DNA of 64,000 bases, taken from NCBI GenBank assembly GCA_016714535.1, contig JADKDR010000007.1, positions 124,001 through 188,000 on the forward strand, given 5' to 3'. The notes below the pieces were generated by a model. That model saw nothing but the letters and a program-made list of their open reading frames with translations. It searched no databases and was not told where the DNA came from. This document shows, piece by piece, positions 18,654 to 29,083 of the stretch (position 1 is the stretch's first letter; the number at the start of each line of letters is the position of its first letter). The position numbers and the translations under genes were made by a program. The DNA is from Bacteroidota bacterium. GTDB lineage: Bacteria; Bacteroidota; Bacteroidia; AKYH767-A; OLB10.

Positions 18654-19984
18654 ATGCAAAACACCTTGAGCGTCTCAAAGCCTAATATCAACCTTTTGAG
18701 CATATGGAATATGTGCTTTGGTTTTCTAGGCATACAGTTTGGCTGGGCATTGCAAATGAATAACATGAGTGTTATTTATGAATACCTGGGCGCTGCTCCC
18801 GATGCAATTCCAGGATTATGGCTTGCCGCGCCAATGACCGGATTAATTGTACAGCCCATAGTAGGTTATCTTAGCGATCGCACATGGCATCCAACTCTTG
18901 GGCGCAGAAGGCCTTACTTTTTAATTGGGGCAATACTCAGTTCAATTATGCTTTTCGTTATGCCTCAATCGTCAGCGGTATGGATGGCAGCGGGAAGTTT
19001 GTGGATACTAGATAGCAGTATCAATATCAGTATGGAGCCTTTTCGTGCATTTGTTGCTGACAAACTAAATGATAAGCAACGCAGCACCGGGTATGCCATG
19101 CAGAGCATGTTTATTGGCCTGGGCTCATTTATTGCCGGATACATTCCAACCTTATTAGTTGATGTTTTTAATTTTTCTCGTGAAAAAGTAAATGGAAAAA
19201 TTCCGCAAAATCTTGAATTCACCTTTTACATTGGTGGTGCTGTATTTTTGCGGCAGTTTTATATACTGTTATTACAAGTAAAGAGTATCCACCTGTCGCA
19301 GCATCTAATAAATCAGCTTTGAGCGAAAGTAAAAAAGGAATTAGTGCAGGAGTGTCAGAAATAATTTCGTGCATTATACACATGCCTGAACAAATGAAAC
19401 GAATTGCACTTGTGCAATTTCTTACCTGGCCAGGCTTATTTCTAATGTGGTTTTATTACAGCCCAGCTGTAGCCAATGATATATTCAATTCAACAGGAAC
19501 TGATGACCCCAACTATGCCTTAGGCAACGAGCTTGCCGGAAAAACCTATAGCATAGAAAACCTCATCACGTTCTTGTTCTCCTTTTGCCTGCCATTTATT
19601 GTAAGTAAAATATCGGCACGCAATACACACGCCCTATGCCTTTCTATTGGTGGAATTGCGCTGTTAAGTATTCATTTAATCGATAATCCTTCCATGCTCT
19701 ATCTGCTAATGGGTTGCGTAGGAATCGCGTGGGCCTCCATCTTAAGTATGCCTTACACCATGTTGGGTGGTATAATCCCTGCCGAAAAAATGGGACTTTA
19801 CATGGGTATTTTTAATTTCTTTATCGTTATTCCTGAAATACTTGCATCTTTATTTTTTGGGTATTTTATGAAAAATGTACTTCATAATGATCGGATTGCA
19901 GCTGTAATGATAGGAGGCGCCTTGTTGCTGTTGGCTGCTTTATGCTGCTTCCGTATAAAGAAAGCTGAAACAGTCTCTTTGTAA
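18654..19984 (+). CDS. MFS sugar transporter, SLC45-like (frameshifted)
   Basis: One gene of about 440 residues. A missing T in the T5 run at 19245-19249 splits it; with T6 the reading continues as VFFAAVLYTVITSKEYPPVAASNKSALSES. Features of the sugar-proton symporter group are visible: GFLGIQFGWALQMNN in the first segment, QPIVGYLSDRTWHPTLGRRRPYF (the RxGRR loop) and the acidic SINISMEPFRAFVAD in the fourth segment. The apparent second start at 19319 overlaps the first stop only by chance. It lies at the end of the glycosyltransferase-META unit and probably imports a disaccharide; the substrate is an inference. Confidence 0.8.
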
Positions 19985-20119
19985 CCATCTTACTATTCAT
20001 TTTCTTTTCGGGTTGTTTACATTTTATAGTTTTTCTTCCAAAAAAGAAATTTTCAGCTAAAAGTTGGAGGAGTTCATATTATACTTACATTCGTGTACTC
20101 TTAAAAAACTTTAAATCCT

Positions 20120-21490
20120 ATGAAAAAACTTCTTCTAGTAATTTGTGCTTTCGGTTTGATTGTGCAAACAAATGCCACACATCTTATGGGGGGTCAAATT
20201 ACCTCGCAAAACATTGGTGGATTAACATATGCCATCACACTTACGGTGTATCGTGATACTAACGGTATCCCTATGTCACCTGTGCAAATCTTGAATTATT
20301 ACGATAACTTAAGTAACCCTATTGGCACTAATACAGTGCCACAGGCCGGTATGTCTAATTTTGGAAATGGTGTTGAAGAGTATGTATTTTTAGATACAAT
20401 TACATTTCCATCATCGGGAGATTATACCATTATCTGGGAAGATTGTTGTCGCAATTGCGCCATTTTAAATCTAACCAATCCTTGTGGAGAGTCCTTTTAT
20501 TTAACTAATGAGTTATGGGCTGATAGTTCTAACTCATCTCCGGTATTCTTAAACCCTCCCATTCCGATTGCTCAGTTAATGCAACCATACATCTATAATC
20601 CCCTGCCTTTTGATGCTGATGGCGATTCGCTTTATTGGACGTTGGATATTCCATTATCAATGGGTGGACTTCAAGTTGTAGGATTCACATTGCCACCTTC
20701 TGACACAAGCATGCCTTTTACCATGAATCAAACAAATGGCGAAATTTCTTTTATGCCTAATACGGTTGGTAATTTTGTGGTTTCTGTGTTAGTAAAGGAA
20801 TACCGTGCAGGAGTTGAAATAGGAACTACACGCAGAGATTATCAGATTTTGGTTATACCAACCTTAGCACCTCCGCCAAATATTTCAACAACATCTAATT
20901 CATTCCCATATTCAGGAAAGCAGTTTTATATTACTCCAGGTACTGGTTTTACATTTACCATGACAGCTAGTGACATAGACAATCGTTACCTTGAAATATC
21001 CGGTGTTGGCGAAGCAATGATACTTTCTAATCCGCTTGTGGGTGCCTATACAAATGGATTTACAACTGCCAGCGCAGCGTTAAGTTGGACACCTACTACC
21101 AACGAAGCACGCGTTAAACCATATGTATTAGCTTTACGTGTAGCACAGTATCACAGTATTTACAAATTTATTACTGATCATACCATTCAATTGTTTGTTG
21201 GAAGCAATCCAATTGGAATATCAGAAAACAGCAATGCGAATTTCAATGATATTTATCCAAACCCATCAAGTGGCAACTTTAATGTAGTGTACAACACTAA
21301 AAATGCCGGACAGGTTACTATTTCGGTTTACACATTGACAGGAAATAAAGTAAGTGAACAAAAGATACAGGTTAATAGCGGGATGAATGTAATTTCGGTT
21401 AACGATATCAACTTAGTAAAAGGCAATTACATGGTGCAGATTTCAAACAATGGCAAAGTTGAAACCAAGCAAATAACGATTGAAAAATAA
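20120..21490 (+). CDS. T9SS-sorted surface protein
   Basis: A 456-residue secreted protein. The signal peptide (residues 1-19, ending TNA) is followed by the block THLMGGQITSQNIGGLTYAITLTVYRDTNG, a module seen at the N-terminus of many Bacteroidota surface proteins. Several Ig- or cadherin-like beta domains follow (YNPLPFDADGDSLYWTL, PPNISTTSN). The last 85 residues are a T9SS sorting domain (FNDIYPNPSSGNFNVVYN to VKGNYMVQISNNGKVETKQITIEK). No catalytic motif is seen; a structural or adhesive role on the cell surface is inferred. Confidence 0.85.
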   Translation: MKKLLLVICAFGLIVQTNATHLMGGQITSQNIGGLTYAITLTVYRDTNGIPMSPVQILNYYDNLSNPIGTNTVPQAGMSNFGNGVEEYVFLDTITFPSSGDYTIIWEDCCRNCAILNLTNPCGESFYLTNELWADSSNSSPVFLNPPIPIAQLMQPYIYNPLPFDADGDSLYWTLDIPLSMGGLQVVGFTLPPSDTSMPFTMNQTNGEISFMPNTVGNFVVSVLVKEYRAGVEIGTTRRDYQILVIPTLAPPPNISTTSNSFPYSGKQFYITPGTGFTFTMTASDIDNRYLEISGVGEAMILSNPLVGAYTNGFTTASAALSWTPTTNEARVKPYVLALRVAQYHSIYKFITDHTIQLFVGSNPIGISENSNANFNDIYPNPSSGNFNVVYNTKNAGQVTISVYTLTGNKVSEQKIQVNSGMNVISVNDINLVKGNYMVQISNNGKVETKQITIEK

Positions 21491-21510
21491 GCTTTTTAAT
21501 AAAGTAAAGG

Positions 21511-21547
21511 AAGAGGCTGTCTCAAAAGGGGCAGCCTCTTTTTTTGG
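21511..21547 (+). terminator. Terminator of the 20.1-kb T9SS gene
   Basis: A 9-bp perfect stem (21511-21519 with 21532-21540), a 12-base loop and a run of seven T residues. Confidence 0.85.
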
Positions 21548-21661
21548 GGTAAAAGATCTGTCAGCCAATTGTAATAATTGTACTAAAACAAAACAGGCGT
21601 TTATGGAATCCATTATAGGTATGAACCTAATAACTAATAGGTTTTATTATTAAATAGTATT

Positions 21662-21669
21662 TATAATTT
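21662..21669 (+). promoter_or_regulatory. -7 promoter box of the TPR protein gene
   Basis: TAATTTTG matches TAnnTTTG exactly, about 93 bases upstream of the ATG at 21763. Confidence 0.45.
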
Positions 21670-21762
21670 TGCGCCTCCCAAAAAATAAACGGTTCATGAT
21701 GGCTTCACTACCATGGACTAAATTGGAAATAAAATTGTAAAAAGAAAAAAAGAAAGAATAAT

Positions 21763-23376
21763 ATGAAAAAGAATTTAACCATTCTGGTATGTATGTTTGG
21801 CCTGTTGCATTCGGCACAGGCTCAAAACCCCACATTAGCCGAAGGCTTACACGCTCTTGAGAATGACCAATTTAACCTAGCAAAGAGCACTTTTATGCGA
21901 TTGTTAAACAGCGATGCAATCACATCAGCACAAGCATATTACTATTTGGGTAGTGCTTATTACAAAACTGGTAAAATAGATAGTGCATCTATAATGGCTA
22001 ACAAACTAAACAGTTTGCAACCTGAAAATCCAATTACAAAAATTGCTTTAGGTCGTGAGGCACTATTTGCTAAAAATCCCGTTGAAGCTAAAGCAAATTT
22101 TGACAATGCAGTTACCATAACAAAAGGTAAAGGCCCATTAGTATATCAGTTGATTGGAGATGCATATTTAAATAGCCCAATGCCTGAATATAAAACAGCA
22201 GTAGAATACTTACAAAAAGGAATAATAGGAGATAAAGCAGCCAGCGACTTATATTTGTTATATGGCGATGCATCTAAACGTGATGTAAACGGTGGAGGCA
22301 CAGCAGCTACCGCGTATGAGAAAGCTGTTGAATTAAATTCTAAAGTAAAAGGAAATCACCGCCTTGGTATATTGTGGACTGAATCGCGTAATATGGAAAC
22401 AGCCATTAATGCATTTGAAGCATGTATAAACGAAGACCCTACCTACGTAGCTGCATATCGCGATATGGCCGAAATGTATTATCTGTTTAAGAAATATACA
22501 CAGGCCAGAGATACGTATCAAAAATATCTTGCAGCAGCTGATACTACCGTAGAAAACCTGACACGGTATGCATATATGTTGTATCAGTCTAAAGATTATG
22601 ACAATGGAATTGCGGTGTTTAATCAGTTAAAGCAAATAGATTCTACCAACAATACGCTTAACCGTTTGGAGGGATACACCTTATGTGAAAAGAAAGCCTG
22701 GCCTGAGGCCGTGGCTGCCATGGAAAAGTTTTTTGCCAAAACAGATCCTGCCAAAATTATCTTCCTCGATTATAAATATTATGGAAAAGCATTGATGGAA
22801 AATAAACAAGACAGCCTTGCCGAACTTAATATTCAAAAAGCAATTGCCATGGATACCACCGAGTGCGATTTGTATAATGACTTGGGCGATGTTAATATGC
22901 GCCTTAAGCGATATGAGGTGGCACAAGGTGCTTACCAAAAGAAAATGACCTGTGCTGGTTCTCAATCGGCAGTTGATTATTTCCAGTTAGGCAAATCATT
23001 CTACTTTAATGATCAGTTTGAAACTGCAGACTCCTGCTTTAAAAAAGTGATTGAAATTAAGCCTGCTTCAAGTGTAGGATATTTTTGGAGCGCCCGTGCC
23101 TTGTTGTACAAAAAAGAAAACAATATTGACGAAGCCAACCCTATGTTTGAAAAATATATAGAAATCATCTCTCCGGATCCATCTAAGGCTTCTAAAAAAG
23201 AAATGGTTGAAGCGTATTTGTTCAAAGGCAAATACAATATCTTAAAAGACGACAATGCCCAAGCTAAAGAATTTTTGACCAAGGCTCTTGCTATAGATGC
23301 TGAGAATAAAGAAGCGCTTGAATTGATGGATCGCATTACAAAAGATAATGCCAATCGTGAAAAGAAAAAGCAATAA
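21763..23376 (+). CDS. Secreted TPR-repeat protein
   Basis: A 537-residue protein with a signal peptide (residues 1-20, HSAQAQ) and about eleven TPR-like helix pairs from residue 25 to 530. Examples are AQAYYYLGSAYYKTGKIDSA and VDYFQLGKSFYFNDQFETADSCFKKVIEIKP. There is no enzymatic domain, so it is probably a periplasmic protein-protein scaffold. The Lys-rich C-terminus (NANREKKKQ) is followed by a strong terminator. It has its own promoter box and is not in an operon. Confidence 0.85.
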   Translation: MKKNLTILVCMFGLLHSAQAQNPTLAEGLHALENDQFNLAKSTFMRLLNSDAITSAQAYYYLGSAYYKTGKIDSASIMANKLNSLQPENPITKIALGREALFAKNPVEAKANFDNAVTITKGKGPLVYQLIGDAYLNSPMPEYKTAVEYLQKGIIGDKAASDLYLLYGDASKRDVNGGGTAATAYEKAVELNSKVKGNHRLGILWTESRNMETAINAFEACINEDPTYVAAYRDMAEMYYLFKKYTQARDTYQKYLAAADTTVENLTRYAYMLYQSKDYDNGIAVFNQLKQIDSTNNTLNRLEGYTLCEKKAWPEAVAAMEKFFAKTDPAKIIFLDYKYYGKALMENKQDSLAELNIQKAIAMDTTECDLYNDLGDVNMRLKRYEVAQGAYQKKMTCAGSQSAVDYFQLGKSFYFNDQFETADSCFKKVIEIKPASSVGYFWSARALLYKKENNIDEANPMFEKYIEIISPDPSKASKKEMVEAYLFKGKYNILKDDNAQAKEFLTKALAIDAENKEALELMDRITKDNANREKKKQ

Positions 23377-23402
23377 GATATTATTGGATAATAAAAAATA
23401 CC

Positions 23403-23431
23403 AGGCCATCAATTATTGATGGCCTTTTTTT
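23403..23431 (+). terminator. Terminator of the TPR gene
   Basis: A perfect 10-bp stem (23403-23412 with 23416-23425), a 3-base loop and seven T residues. It also sits against the stop of the converging plsY gene. Confidence 0.9.
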
Positions 23432-24077
23432 ATTCCTTAGGTTTAGTCGGCTTTTTGAAAGGATAAATTTTTGACTCCGTACCCCGAATCAGTCGTTCAA
23501 TATTTTTTTGATGCGTAATCATTATTATGATGGCAGCAGCCATGGCAAAAATGTTCATGGTCACAATGGATTCTTTGAATAATAACATAACAATGAATGG
23601 AAAAGCAAAACCGGCCAGAATGGAGGCTAACGAAATGTAATTGGTAATAATCCATACAACAATAAATATACATGCGCAGATTAAGGCGGCCCTGGGATTA
23701 ACCCCTGCAAGTATGCCAAGCATAGTTGCCACACCCTTGCCACCGCGAAATCCAACATAAACAGGGAATATATGTCCAAGTAAGGCGCAAATACCCAAGG
23801 CGAGTTTGAAGTTTACAAACTGCTGCGTGCCCGGTAAATAATTGCCGATTATAGTAGCAAGCTGCACAGCAAGATATCCTTTGCCAATGTCCATTAACAA
23901 AACCGGAATACCTGCGGTGTGGCCTAATACTCGAAAAGTATTTGTAGCACCGGCATTGCCACTGCCATATTCGCGTACATCAATATTGTAAAACAATTTG
24001 CCTACCCATACAGCCGAAGGAATAGCACCCAACAGGTATGCTACAATACAAGCTATGATATTGATAGTGTTTAGCAT
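23430..24077 (-). CDS. plsY: Glycerol-3-phosphate acyltransferase PlsY
   Basis: A 215-residue inner-membrane protein with five predicted membrane segments. The three PlsY motifs are present: YGSGNAGATNTFRVLG (residues 36-51), the phosphate-site GKGYLAVQLA region near 65, and HIFPVYVGFRGGKGVATMLG near 101-121. It transfers the acyl group from acyl phosphate to glycerol-3-phosphate in phospholipid synthesis. The partner PlsX is not in the window. Confidence 0.95.
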   Translation of the reverse strand: MLNTINIIACIVAYLLGAIPSAVWVGKLFYNIDVREYGSGNAGATNTFRVLGHTAGIPVLLMDIGKGYLAVQLATIIGNYLPGTQQFVNFKLALGICALLGHIFPVYVGFRGGKGVATMLGILAGVNPRAALICACIFIVVWIITNYISLASILAGFAFPFIVMLLFKESIVTMNIFAMAAAIIIMITHQKNIERLIRGTESKIYPFKKPTKPKE

Positions 24078-24418
24078 CAGGGCAAATATATAGAAAGTTT
24101 AAAGGTGAAACGGCCAAAATTAACCTTCAATTATAGTATCATTAGACCGATATACGGGTTCATTTTTTTGTACAGAAGTAATGATAAAAGCACCGTTGTG
24201 ATTTTTGAACTGAAAGTGATTTAAACGACCAACCATATAATTTGCAAGTGTTTATGCTTGAAGCAATAGCTTTTCAATGCCGGGGGCCCCTGGGAAAAAT
24301 AAATATCAATTTCCCTTTTACTCAAAATCATTTGACTCTGAACAGGTTGAAAGAATGTGAATAGATTAATGATAGGTTATAATAAAAAGACTCAACAAAT
24401 TGAGAATATCAATTCCTA
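24078..24418. other. Gap with one possible 38-codon frame
   Basis: About 340 bases between plsY and the YdjM pseudogene. The only coding-like stretch is a 38-codon minus-strand frame at 24120-24236 (MVGRLNHFQFKNHNG to NDTIIEG) with balanced codon use, an ATG start and no clear promoter. It may be a remnant of a decayed gene. A short GC-rich run at about 24284-24297 is out of character with the surroundings. Confidence 0.4.
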
Positions 24419-25433
24419 TCACTCCCACATTCTGTTCCACAACATTAACATCAAGTCATTAAACTTTCCCTTTTCAAAATTTGGCTCAAACATATCTGCT
24501 TTTACTTCATCTCCATCTTTAACCAAAATAGTATAAAACATAAAACTTTCTTTAGATTCTGTTTTTGTAAAATCAGCTTTTCCTCATTTTACTACAAAAA
24601 AGAATAAAGAATCTTCTGATTGTCTGGTAACGATATATTTGTCTTGTGCAAACCATTTCAATGTATTTAATTCTTTGCACTCAAACCCCTTCATTTCTTT
24701 GAGATTTCTATCGTATTTACTAAAGACAATTTCTTTCTTCCGCTGAAAAATGGAATACTCAGAAATATTAACAGCACTATCTGATACTGCTATCCCAGTC
24801 CATAAAATAGAATTAAACAATGTAGGCGTGGTTGATAAATGATCATAGTTTATTTCGTGACTTTAAATTTGCCTCAAAGTTATGATGCGCTATATACTTA
24901 AATCCAAAAGTCAACAGCATATAAGCAGTCGACACATAGAAACTCCATAAAGCAATTTTAGATCTCTTTGGGTTTTCTTTTTTATAAAACATGGCCCAGA
25001 TTATCAAACCCATGAAGGGCAATGTATAGGGTGGGTCAATAATTGAAATATTATTTAGTCCAAAAAGGAAATTAGAAAAAGGTAAAAATAGCTGCGTGCT
25101 ATAGGTTGTTAAGCCATCAAGCATTGCGTGAGTAACAAAACCTAAAAACCACAGCCATTAAAAACTTATAAAACTGTTCTTTTCTTTAAATATTATAAAA
25201 CATAGATATGCAAATGGGATAGCCAAAAAAACATGTGTGAATAAAGCATGCGAATACCCTCGGTGAATTTCTAAATTGGCAATAGGGTCGTCAATTTTTG
25301 AAGTAATTATGACATCAAGATCGGGAACCATTCCGGCAATAGCACCCATTAGAATGGTTTTGTTTTCAATTTTGCGACCCATAACAAGTTCGCCCACCCC
25401 AGCTCCGAGTACAATTTGAGTTAATGAATCCAT
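24419..25433 (-). pseudogene. Decayed YdjM-type metal-dependent membrane hydrolase
   Basis: The translation follows one YdjM-like protein of about 337 residues: MDSLTQIVLGAGVGEL, MVPDLDVI, HRGYSHALFTH, then FLGFVTHAMLDGLTTYSTQLFLPFS and a C-terminal part from STTPTLFNSILW. It is broken three times: an in-frame TAA at 25158-25160, a one-base shift in the T3 run near 24849-24851, and an in-frame TGA at 24584-24586 after FFFVVK. The frame then resumes as GKADFTKTESKE and ends at 24419. The His and Asp metal-site motifs survive, so the gene probably decayed recently. The two nonsense codons cannot be explained by homopolymer error. Confidence 0.78.
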
Positions 25434-26079
25434 AATTTAAATCAAGGCGCAATGTTAGAAATAAAGCAGACAATGCTAGGTTTAGTTTATTGATAGATTT
25501 AAACAAAAAAACTACAGATGACTTTTCAGACTTAAAATTTATCAAAAAAGGCAAGAATCAAATTGCTTGATACAACCAACTTTATACTGATTTTCAACAC
25601 CATCAATGAGCAACTTGCCCTTGATAATTGCTTGAGAATTTTAGCACCAAATAGATTCTATCAAATTAATTCAATACCGATTATGTTTTTAATATAGTCC
25701 AATCTTCATTTCATTCGATTGTACTATTTTCAAACTATATCGGCATTATCCATTCTAAAATTATAAAATAGTCTGGACTATTTTATAATTAGAATTGGTA
25801 AAAGAACTGAATTCAGTTACTATGAAAACATTGTCATGCCTTGGGAACTAAAGAACAACGATATGGATTTATTCTATAAAGCATTCGCTCCTAAGGAGCT
25901 ATGCTATTTTTAATCTAGCTGAAAAAGCGAAACGGGAAGTAGATGCAAAATAAAAAGAAAAAAATAAAAGCGCAAGCTATGTGGCAAGTTATTAAATGTG
26001 TAACCCACAAAAAAAAATAATGCCCACTTAGATTTTTCTATCAATACAATTGATTATTTTCTTTTTTGAATGAAAAAGA
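25434..26079. other. Long gene-free region carrying repeat copy A
   Basis: About 650 bases without a supported gene. It holds the 125-bp repeat (25676-25800). A 25-codon coding-like stretch on the plus strand (25836-25913, MPWELKNNDMDLF) continues in another register as FNLAEKAKREVDAK. These look like debris of a lost gene, but I cannot name it. Confidence 0.5.
25676..25800. repeat. 125-bp structured dispersed repeat, copy A
   Basis: It matches 45575-45699 over exactly 125 bases with 8 differences and no gaps. The 3' half contains a strong inverted repeat (ATTATAAAATAGTC ... GACTATTTTATAAT). The ends TACCGATT and AATTGGTA are near-complementary (7 of 8). No target-site duplication is visible. 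Confidence 0.85.
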
Positions 26080-26101
26080 AAACGGGGCTAAAGCCCCGTT
26101 T
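26080..26101 (-). terminator. Terminator of gyrB
   Basis: A perfect 10-bp GC-rich stem (26080-26089 with 26092-26101) with a 2-base loop, followed on the minus strand by a T-rich tract. It begins 23 bases past the gyrB stop. Confidence 0.85.
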
Positions 26102-26124
26102 CAATATGTTTCCTTATGAAAAAA

Positions 26125-28094
26125 TTATGCGTCAATTTTTGCATACTTAGCATTCTTCTCAATAAATTCTCTGCGAGGCGGTACATCATCACCCATTAGC
26201 ATACTGAAAATGTGATCTGCTTCTGCAGCGCTTTCAATGGTTACCTGTTTTAATGTACGTGCATCCGGATTCATGGTTGTTGTCCAAAGTTGCTCCGCAT
26301 TCATTTCTCCCAATCCCTTGTATCGCTGTACGTTTACATTGCTTTCGTTACCATTACCGGCTATGCGTTTTACTGCAAGCTGCCTTTGTTCTTCGTTCCA
26401 GCAATATTCTTCTTCTTTCCCTTTTTTCACAAGATATAATGGTGGAGAAGCAATATAGCAATGCCCCTGTTCAATTAACTCCTTCATATAACGGAAAAAG
26501 AAAGTCAAGATTAATGTGCTGATATGACTTCCATCCACATCGGCATCGGTCATGATTACTACTTTATGATAGCGCAACTTTTCAAGATTAAGTGCTTTGC
26601 TATCTTCGGCAGTGCCAATAGTAACACCAAGTGCGGTAAAAATATTACGTATTTCTTCGTTATCAAAAATTCGATGTTGCATGGCCTTTTCCACATTCAA
26701 TATTTTTCCACGCAGTGGAAGTATAGCTTGGTAATTTCGGTTACGACCTTGCTTGGCAGTGCCACCCGCACTATCACCCTCAACTAAAAATATTTCGCAT
26801 CGGCCCGGGTCGCTATCACTGCAATCGCTCAGTTTGCCTGGTAGTCCTCCACCTGTAAGCACAGTTTTACGTTGAACAAGTTCGCGCGCTCTGCGTGCGG
26901 CATATCGAGCCTGGGCAGCAAGTATTACTTTATTAACTATGTTTTTTGCATCGCGCGGATGTTCTTCTAAAAATGCATTAAGGGCCTCACCCACCGCCTG
27001 ATCTACGGCTCCTATGGCTTCATTGTTTCCAAGTTTGGTTTTGGTTTGACCTTCAAACTGCGGTTCTTGCACTTTTACTGATATTACTGCTGTTAGCCCT
27101 TCGCGAAAATCATCACCGGTAATTTCTAATTTCAATTTTTCGAGTAATCCTGATTTATCAGCATATGATTTTAAGGTACGTGTTAAGGCTCTGCGAAAAC
27201 CGGCTAAGTGTGTTCCACCTTCGTGTGTATTAATGTTGTTAACATACGAATGCAGGTTCTCAGTAAATGAGGTATTGTATTGCATTGCCATTTCCACAGG
27301 AATTGGCCTTTTAGGTTTTCAATATAGATAGGTATGTCAATCAATTTTTCGCGGTTGGCATCCAGATACTCTACAAACTCTACAAGGCCACGTTCACTAT
27401 AAAATTCTTCGGTGCGAACATTGCCATTATCGTCCTTTTCGCGAAGATCGGTTAATGTAATACGTATGCCTTTATTAAGGTACGATAGCTCGCGCATACG
27501 CGCTGCAAGCGTATCATATATATACGTGGTGGTTATAAAAATTTCATGATCGGGTTGAAACGTAACAGTAGTGCCAGTGCGGTTGGTCTCGCCTATTACA
27601 GCAACATCAGCTTGTGGCTTGCCACGATGATACTCCTGCATGTATATTTTTCCCTGACGATGAACTTCGGCACGCAACAAACTAGACAAAGCATTTACAC
27701 AAGATACACCCACCCCATGCAAACCGCCTGAAACTTTATATGAATCTTTATCAAACTTACCACCGGCATGCAACACGGTCATTACCACTTCGAGTGCCGA
27801 TTTTTTTTCTTTTTGGTGCATATCGGTTGGTATACCACGACCATCATCCTGCACAGTAATGCTGTTATTCTCATTAATGTGCACCAGAATATTTTTGCAA
27901 TATCCGGCAAGTGCTTCATCAATGCTGTTATCAACTACCTCATATACGAGGTGATGCAATCCTTTTACACCGATGTCACCAATGTACATAGCGGGTCGCT
28001 TGCGCACGGCCTCTAATCCTTCGAGTACCTGAATACTGTCGGCACCATAATTTGCTTTTGGTTGCTCTACAGCTAATTCTTCGTTCAATTCCAT
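26125..28094 (-). CDS. gyrB: DNA gyrase subunit B (frameshifted)
   Basis: One gene of about 656 residues. The frame breaks at the T4 run 27309-27312 (A4 in the gene); with A5 the reading is IENLKRPIPVEMAMQYNTSF. The N-terminal GHKL ATPase domain shows YEVVDNSIDEALAG, VQDDGRGIPTDMH and GGLHGVGVSCVNALS. The transducer follows with NNINTHEGGTHLAGF. The TOPRIM domain has EIFLVEGDSAGGTAKQGRNR and VVIMTDADVDGSHI, and the C-terminal part has RYKGLGEMNAEQLW. It supercoils DNA together with GyrA, which is not in the window. Because the gene is essential, the frameshift is almost certainly an assembly error. Confidence 0.93.
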
Positions 28095-28390
28095 ATTTAT
28101 TTTATTCTTTACTTAGACTATTATGCTAAACTAATGGGGGAAATTCGCTTTTACAGCAAAAAAATCATTTGATTGACTGATTATTTCTAAAATCTTGAAT
28201 ATCGCTCAAATATACAGATTTAAAAGGTATTTGAGGTTAACCAAATGCATTTTTTTTGGTTAAATTTTATTCACAATTTTTTGAAAAATAATAGAAAATT
28301 TTTGTTGCAATTTTTGATTAAAATACATATCCATTTTGTAGATTTTTTTATACCAAACCGAGTATAAAAAAGTTGGCATTAACTTACTCA
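28095..28390. promoter_or_regulatory. gyrB upstream region with two inverted repeats
   Basis: It contains a perfect 9-bp inverted repeat (28237-28245 with 28255-28263, TTAACCAAA arms) and a perfect 10-bp AT-rich one (28344-28353 with 28362-28371, TTTTTTATAC arms). Neither has a terminator layout toward gyrB. They could be operators or supercoiling-responsive elements; this is inference. Confidence 0.4.
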
Positions 28391-29080
28391 CTATTCTTTA
28401 TTCCACTTACGATATAAATCAGGTCTTCGTGCTTTAGTCCGTTCTAAACTTTGTTCGTGTTTCCAGTCGTTTATTAGCTTTTCATTTCCTGATAATAACA
28501 CATCGGGAACACGATAACCGTTATAATCAGCAGGTCTTGTGTACACGGGGGGCGCCAATAACCCATCCTGAAATGAATCAGACAAGGCACTTGTTTCATC
28601 GTTCATTACACCGGGTATTAATCTAAATATGGCATCAACCATGACTCCTGCTGCCAATTCTCCACCCGATAATACGTAGTCACCTATCGATACTTCGCGA
28701 GTAATAAAATGTTGCCGCACACGTTCATCAATCCCTTTGTAATGGCCACAAAGTAAAATCACGTTGCCCAAAAGCGATAATTGATTAGCAATAGCTTGAT
28801 TAAAAAGCTCACCATCGGGGCTTAGGTATATGACCTCATCATAGGTTCGCTGACTTTTAAGATGTTGCAGGCAATTTACAATGGGCTCGCATTGCATCAC
28901 CATTCCGGCCCCACCACCATAGGCATAATCATCAAGGGTGCGATGCTTGTGTACTGCATATTCACGCAAATGAACCAGATTAACTTCAATTAATCCACGC
29001 TCGCGTCCACGTTTTAATATACTATGATCGAATGGACCCTGCAATAGTTCAGGCAGAACGGTAATTACATCTATGCGCAT
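28391..29080 (-). CDS. trmD: tRNA (guanine-N1)-methyltransferase TrmD
   Basis: A 229-residue SPOUT methyltransferase. The trefoil-knot SAM site is seen in YLSPDGELFNQ, LLCGHYKGIDERV and EVSIGDYVLSGGELAAGVM. The opening MRIDVITVLPELLQGPFDHSILKRGRERG is standard. It makes m1G37 in tRNAs reading CNN and UNN-type codons, which prevents frameshifting. Four bases separate its start from the upstream glmU-like gene, so they are co-transcribed. The common partners rimM and rplS are not adjacent. Confidence 0.95.
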   Translation of the reverse strand: MRIDVITVLPELLQGPFDHSILKRGRERGLIEVNLVHLREYAVHKHRTLDDYAYGGGAGMVMQCEPIVNCLQHLKSQRTYDEVIYLSPDGELFNQAIANQLSLLGNVILLCGHYKGIDERVRQHFITREVSIGDYVLSGGELAAGVMVDAIFRLIPGVMNDETSALSDSFQDGLLAPPVYTRPADYNGYRVPDVLLSGNEKLINDWKHEQSLERTKARRPDLYRKWNKE

Positions 29081-29083
29081 TGA

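Noticed and set aside
24584..24586. Selenocysteine or stop-codon recoding at the in-frame TGA of the YdjM-type gene.
   Set aside because: The same gene also has an in-frame TAA and a frameshift, and no SECIS-like hairpin follows the TGA. Decay is the simpler reading.
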